NCBI GenBank assembly: GCA_002441585.1
Contig: DJWS01000005.1
Location: 6,367 to 37,629, forward strand
Direction: 5' to 3'
From: Candidatus Saccharibacteria bacterium UBA6224
GTDB taxonomy: Bacteria; Patescibacteriota; Saccharimonadia; Saccharimonadales; UBA4665
Length of the DNA: 31,263 nucleotides
Shown: positions 29,187-31,263 of the stretch, piece by piece
How positions within the stretch are numbered: the stretch's first letter is position 1
Layout of the letters: each line of letters starts with the position of its first letter
Made by a program: the position numbers and the translations under genes
The notes under the pieces: generated by a model
Told to the model about the DNA's origin: nothing
Databases searched by the model: none
What the model saw: the letters and a program-made list of their open reading frames with translations, nothing else

Positions 29187-30449
29187 TTATTGGTTGCTGT
29201 CGGCAGTGCTGAGCCGTGCTGTTACATTGATGGTTTTACCGTCCCGCACGACAGTAAGATTCACCGTATCGCCCGGCGCCGATGCGTTCAATAGCGTAGA
29301 CAGCTGTTTTGTCTGAGTTACTTCCGTGCCGTTGACTTTCGTTATGACATCGCCAGCCCGTAGTCCCGCTGTTTCTGCCGGACTACCAGGCACCACCGGA
29401 TCGTCACCAGTTATCCCTCGCGGGGCCAGATAGGCACCCTGGGTCTGATCCAGTCCATACTCACTTGCGAATGATTTACTCAAGATGACGTAGCGAACCC
29501 CCAAGAACGGCCGCTTGAATGACCCTGTGTCCAGCACTTGGTCAATCAGTCCTTTCAGATCATTAATCGGTATGGCAAAGCCGATATTTTCGGCGCCACT
29601 AGCAATAGCTGTGTTCATGCCGATCACCTGATTATTAAGGTTTACCAGCGGCCCGCCTGAGTTACCCTGGTTTATGGCCGCGTCGGTCTGGATCAGGTTA
29701 CCAAGGTCCTCGGGCCTCGATAGTGAATCACCACTGCCGGCTTGTACATTACGGCCGAATCCCGAAATGATGCCGGATGTCACTGTGTTATGAAATTCAC
29801 CCAATGCATTACCGATGGCGACCACGGAATCTCCGACCTGCATCTTAGAGGAGTCACCAATACTGGCCGGAACTAGCGAAGTACCCTTTAGGTTCTTTAT
29901 TTTCAGGAAGGCGACATCTAGCGTGTCGGTAGAATTGGTGCGCCCCAACACCTCGACATCGTCGTACTGAGTACCATCCGATAGCGTAACACTTACTTTG
30001 GTTGTTCCGGCGGGGACGACATGGCGATTGGTCATAATAACCCCATCCTTAGATAGGATGATTCCAGTACCGGCAGCCTGCTCCGTCGGTTGATATCCGA
30101 AAAAGTTAACACCTCTGGTCGCCGTAATGTTGACCGAAACGACGCTTGGCCCGACCCTCTGGGCAATTTGGCGTATCAGCTCGCTGCTACTGGTAACGAT
30201 CTGCTTCTGGCCCGATAAAGAAGTTGTAGCTTGTTGGTCATTAGCACCGAGATGACCACCCAAGAACCCAGCCAAACCGGCCAGGAGGACCAATAATAGC
30301 ATCGGTAGGAATCTGCGAAACGACCATTTTGGCATAGAAGGTCGCCGGATCTTCGGTCGCCTGATCGTGAAGGTCACCGTCTTGCCCTCGCCAGACCGTC
30401 TCTTGTCATCTGTTACGGTTACATTTTTGTCAGAATCGGATTGATCCAT
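29187..30449 (-). CDS. htrA: HtrA/DegP-like membrane-anchored serine protease
   Basis: Envelope quality-control protease. The 420-residue product has a charged cytoplasmic N-terminus (about 1-46, with repeated IRRP/RRPS), one TM helix (about 48-67), a trypsin-like domain with the triad H143 (MTNRHVV), D178 (DTLDVAF) and S264 (GNSGGP), and one C-terminal PDZ (about 330-415). The single anchor fits the Firmicutes/actinobacterial HtrA type. The ATG directly abuts the TAG of the upstream membrane-protein gene (no gap). A TAAAGT hexamer ends 7 nt before the ATG, so it may also have its own promoter. Confidence 0.95.
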   Translation of the reverse strand: MDQSDSDKNVTVTDDKRRSGEGKTVTFTIRRPKIRRPSMPKWSFRRFLPMLLLVLLAGLAGFLGGHLGANDQQATTSLSGQKQIVTSSSELIRQIAQRVGPSVVSVNITATRGVNFFGYQPTEQAAGTGIILSKDGVIMTNRHVVPAGTTKVSVTLSDGTQYDDVEVLGRTNSTDTLDVAFLKIKNLKGTSLVPASIGDSSKMQVGDSVVAIGNALGEFHNTVTSGIISGFGRNVQAGSGDSLSRPEDLGNLIQTDAAINQGNSGGPLVNLNNQVIGMNTAIASGAENIGFAIPINDLKGLIDQVLDTGSFKRPFLGVRYVILSKSFASEYGLDQTQGAYLAPRGITGDDPVVPGSPAETAGLRAGDVITKVNGTEVTQTKQLSTLLNASAPGDTVNLTVVRDGKTINVTARLSTADSNQ

Positions 30450-31208
30450 CTAGACTACTTTATCCCTCCAGTCCGCGAATACGATAATAAAGATTAGTAC
30501 GACTAGCATCACCGCTATCATTTGCCGCCGCAAAATGACAGTAAGTTTGTCGTAATGATCGAAGTAATATAGAACCGCCAAACCATAGCCTACGATAGTA
30601 AGTATTAAAGTTGGCTGAGAGATAAAAGCGTAGAACAACAACCAGTGGCCTAACACCCACGCTAGGGCGCCACCGAAATACGCCCACAAGTACGCCAGCA
30701 TCTTGGAATAAGGCTCATCGAAACTATCAAAGAAGTGGCGAGCAGATATATAGCAAACCAGGGCCGTCGATATCACCAAGCCGTAGAGGGGCCCATCCGC
30801 CCACACCAGATACAATGATACGAGACCGGCCAGTTGTCCGACAAAAGCCTGAGCCGAGACCAGAAATATACCCGTGCCTGGCTTGAGCAGCAATAACCAC
30901 GCGGCATATGCTATCACCCAGATGAATTGAATGAACGGCTGATCACTCGCCGAATGCATGAATGCCACCACCGAGACACCCACCATGATATCGAGCGAGT
31001 TAGCTCGAATAATCGCCGGCCAAAAGCGTGGCCGCATGGCAAACATTCGCCATTTGCTGAGCAATATCAAGGCTAGTGCCAATGGCAATCCAAGATAACT
31101 GGAACGAAGGACAACAAACAGCAGCAGCGGCAACAATGCCACAAGTGACATATGAGCCAACTGTGAAAAGCCGCGCGCAGGCAATATCTTAGTTATGAGT
31201 GGTTTCAT
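30450..31208 (-). CDS. Polytopic membrane protein of unknown function, upstream of htrA
   Basis: The 252-residue product is strongly hydrophobic, with about 8 predicted TM helices (for example near 20-52, 73-86, 90-107, 113-135, 140-153, 169-199, 202-214, 227-246), short loops and few charges. No catalytic or transport motif is recognisable. The start ATG has AGGAAG close upstream and TATAAT about 14 nt away. Its stop is fused to the htrA start, so the two proteins are made from one message and may act together in the envelope (inference). Confidence 0.8.
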   Translation of the reverse strand: MKPLITKILPARGFSQLAHMSLVALLPLLLFVVLRSSYLGLPLALALILLSKWRMFAMRPRFWPAIIRANSLDIMVGVSVVAFMHSASDQPFIQFIWVIAYAAWLLLLKPGTGIFLVSAQAFVGQLAGLVSLYLVWADGPLYGLVISTALVCYISARHFFDSFDEPYSKMLAYLWAYFGGALAWVLGHWLLFYAFISQPTLILTIVGYGLAVLYYFDHYDKLTVILRRQMIAVMLVVLIFIIVFADWRDKVV

Positions 31209-31222
31209 TACTTCCTAACACT

Positions 31223-31228
31223 ATTATA
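31223..31228 (-). promoter_or_regulatory. -10 element of the membrane protein-htrA operon
   Basis: A perfect TATAAT on the minus strand, followed by 14 nt containing AGGAAG and the ATG at 31208. The -35 region is near the window edge and not convincing. Confidence 0.55.
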
Positions 31229-31263
31229 AAGTCTGCACCGCTCATCTGTACACCCCCTATCGA

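Overview
This 31.3 kb window is a dense piece of core chromosome from what is most likely a Candidatus Saccharibacteria (TM7, Patescibacteria/CPR) bacterium. The assignment rests on a combination of features: a class I lysyl-tRNA synthetase, a proline-tRNA ligase without the usual editing insertion, a zinc-free type B L31, a short EF-Ts, FtsEX beside a PcsB/CwlO-like CHAP hydrolase (monoderm style), and pyrH missing from its usual tsf-frr position. Both RF1 and RF2 are present and genes end in all three stop codons, so the standard code is in use. The phylum call is inference, and no marker was searched. There are no tRNA or rRNA genes, CRISPR arrays, IS elements or phage genes. Genes cover about 95% of the window, most of them on the minus strand.

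Layout, read left to right (minus-strand transcription runs right to left). 53-4307: ctpA-like S41 protease, CHAP hydrolase, ftsX, ftsE, a cell-wall and division module. 4438-4806: a small P/Q/A-rich orphan gene with its own promoter and terminator. 4880-10408: prfB, an M16 peptidase, secA, hpf. 10488-13880: serS, a stand-alone Cas4/RecB-like PD-(D/E)XK protein, and an RlmD/TrmA-type RNA methyltransferase. 13882-15397: a HAD phosphatase and a heliorhodopsin, the latter heading the transcription unit that runs into the methyltransferase. 15443-15976 (+): msrA, divergent from the heliorhodopsin across only 45 bp. 15989-18083: DUF427, alpha/beta hydrolase, FMN reductase and zincin cluster. 18134-21528: class I lysS, greA, proS. 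21645-26092: CPBP protease, rseP, frr, an unknown gene where pyrH would be expected, tsf, rpsB. 26093-26374: a divergent regulatory region with two good promoters and two potentially structured leaders. 26375-29160 (+): rpmE, terminator, prfA, a P-loop kinase, prmC. 29187-31208: htrA and a membrane protein.

The most interesting item is the heliorhodopsin (14588-15397). It has the retinal lysine, the counterion glutamate and the other family residues. Its stop codon is 1 nt from a HAD phosphatase, whose stop codon is 1 nt from an RNA methyltransferase start. It is transcribed back to back with methionine sulfoxide reductase A, an arrangement that suggests (but does not prove) a link between light sensing and photo-oxidative damage repair. 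No retinal or carotenoid synthesis gene is visible here.

A second recurrent signal is promoter architecture. At least eight genes have a -10 hexamer, often extended with TGN, ending only 6-8 nt before the start codon and no Shine-Dalgarno sequence, which predicts leaderless mRNAs. Genes inside operons instead carry clear AGGAG-type sites.
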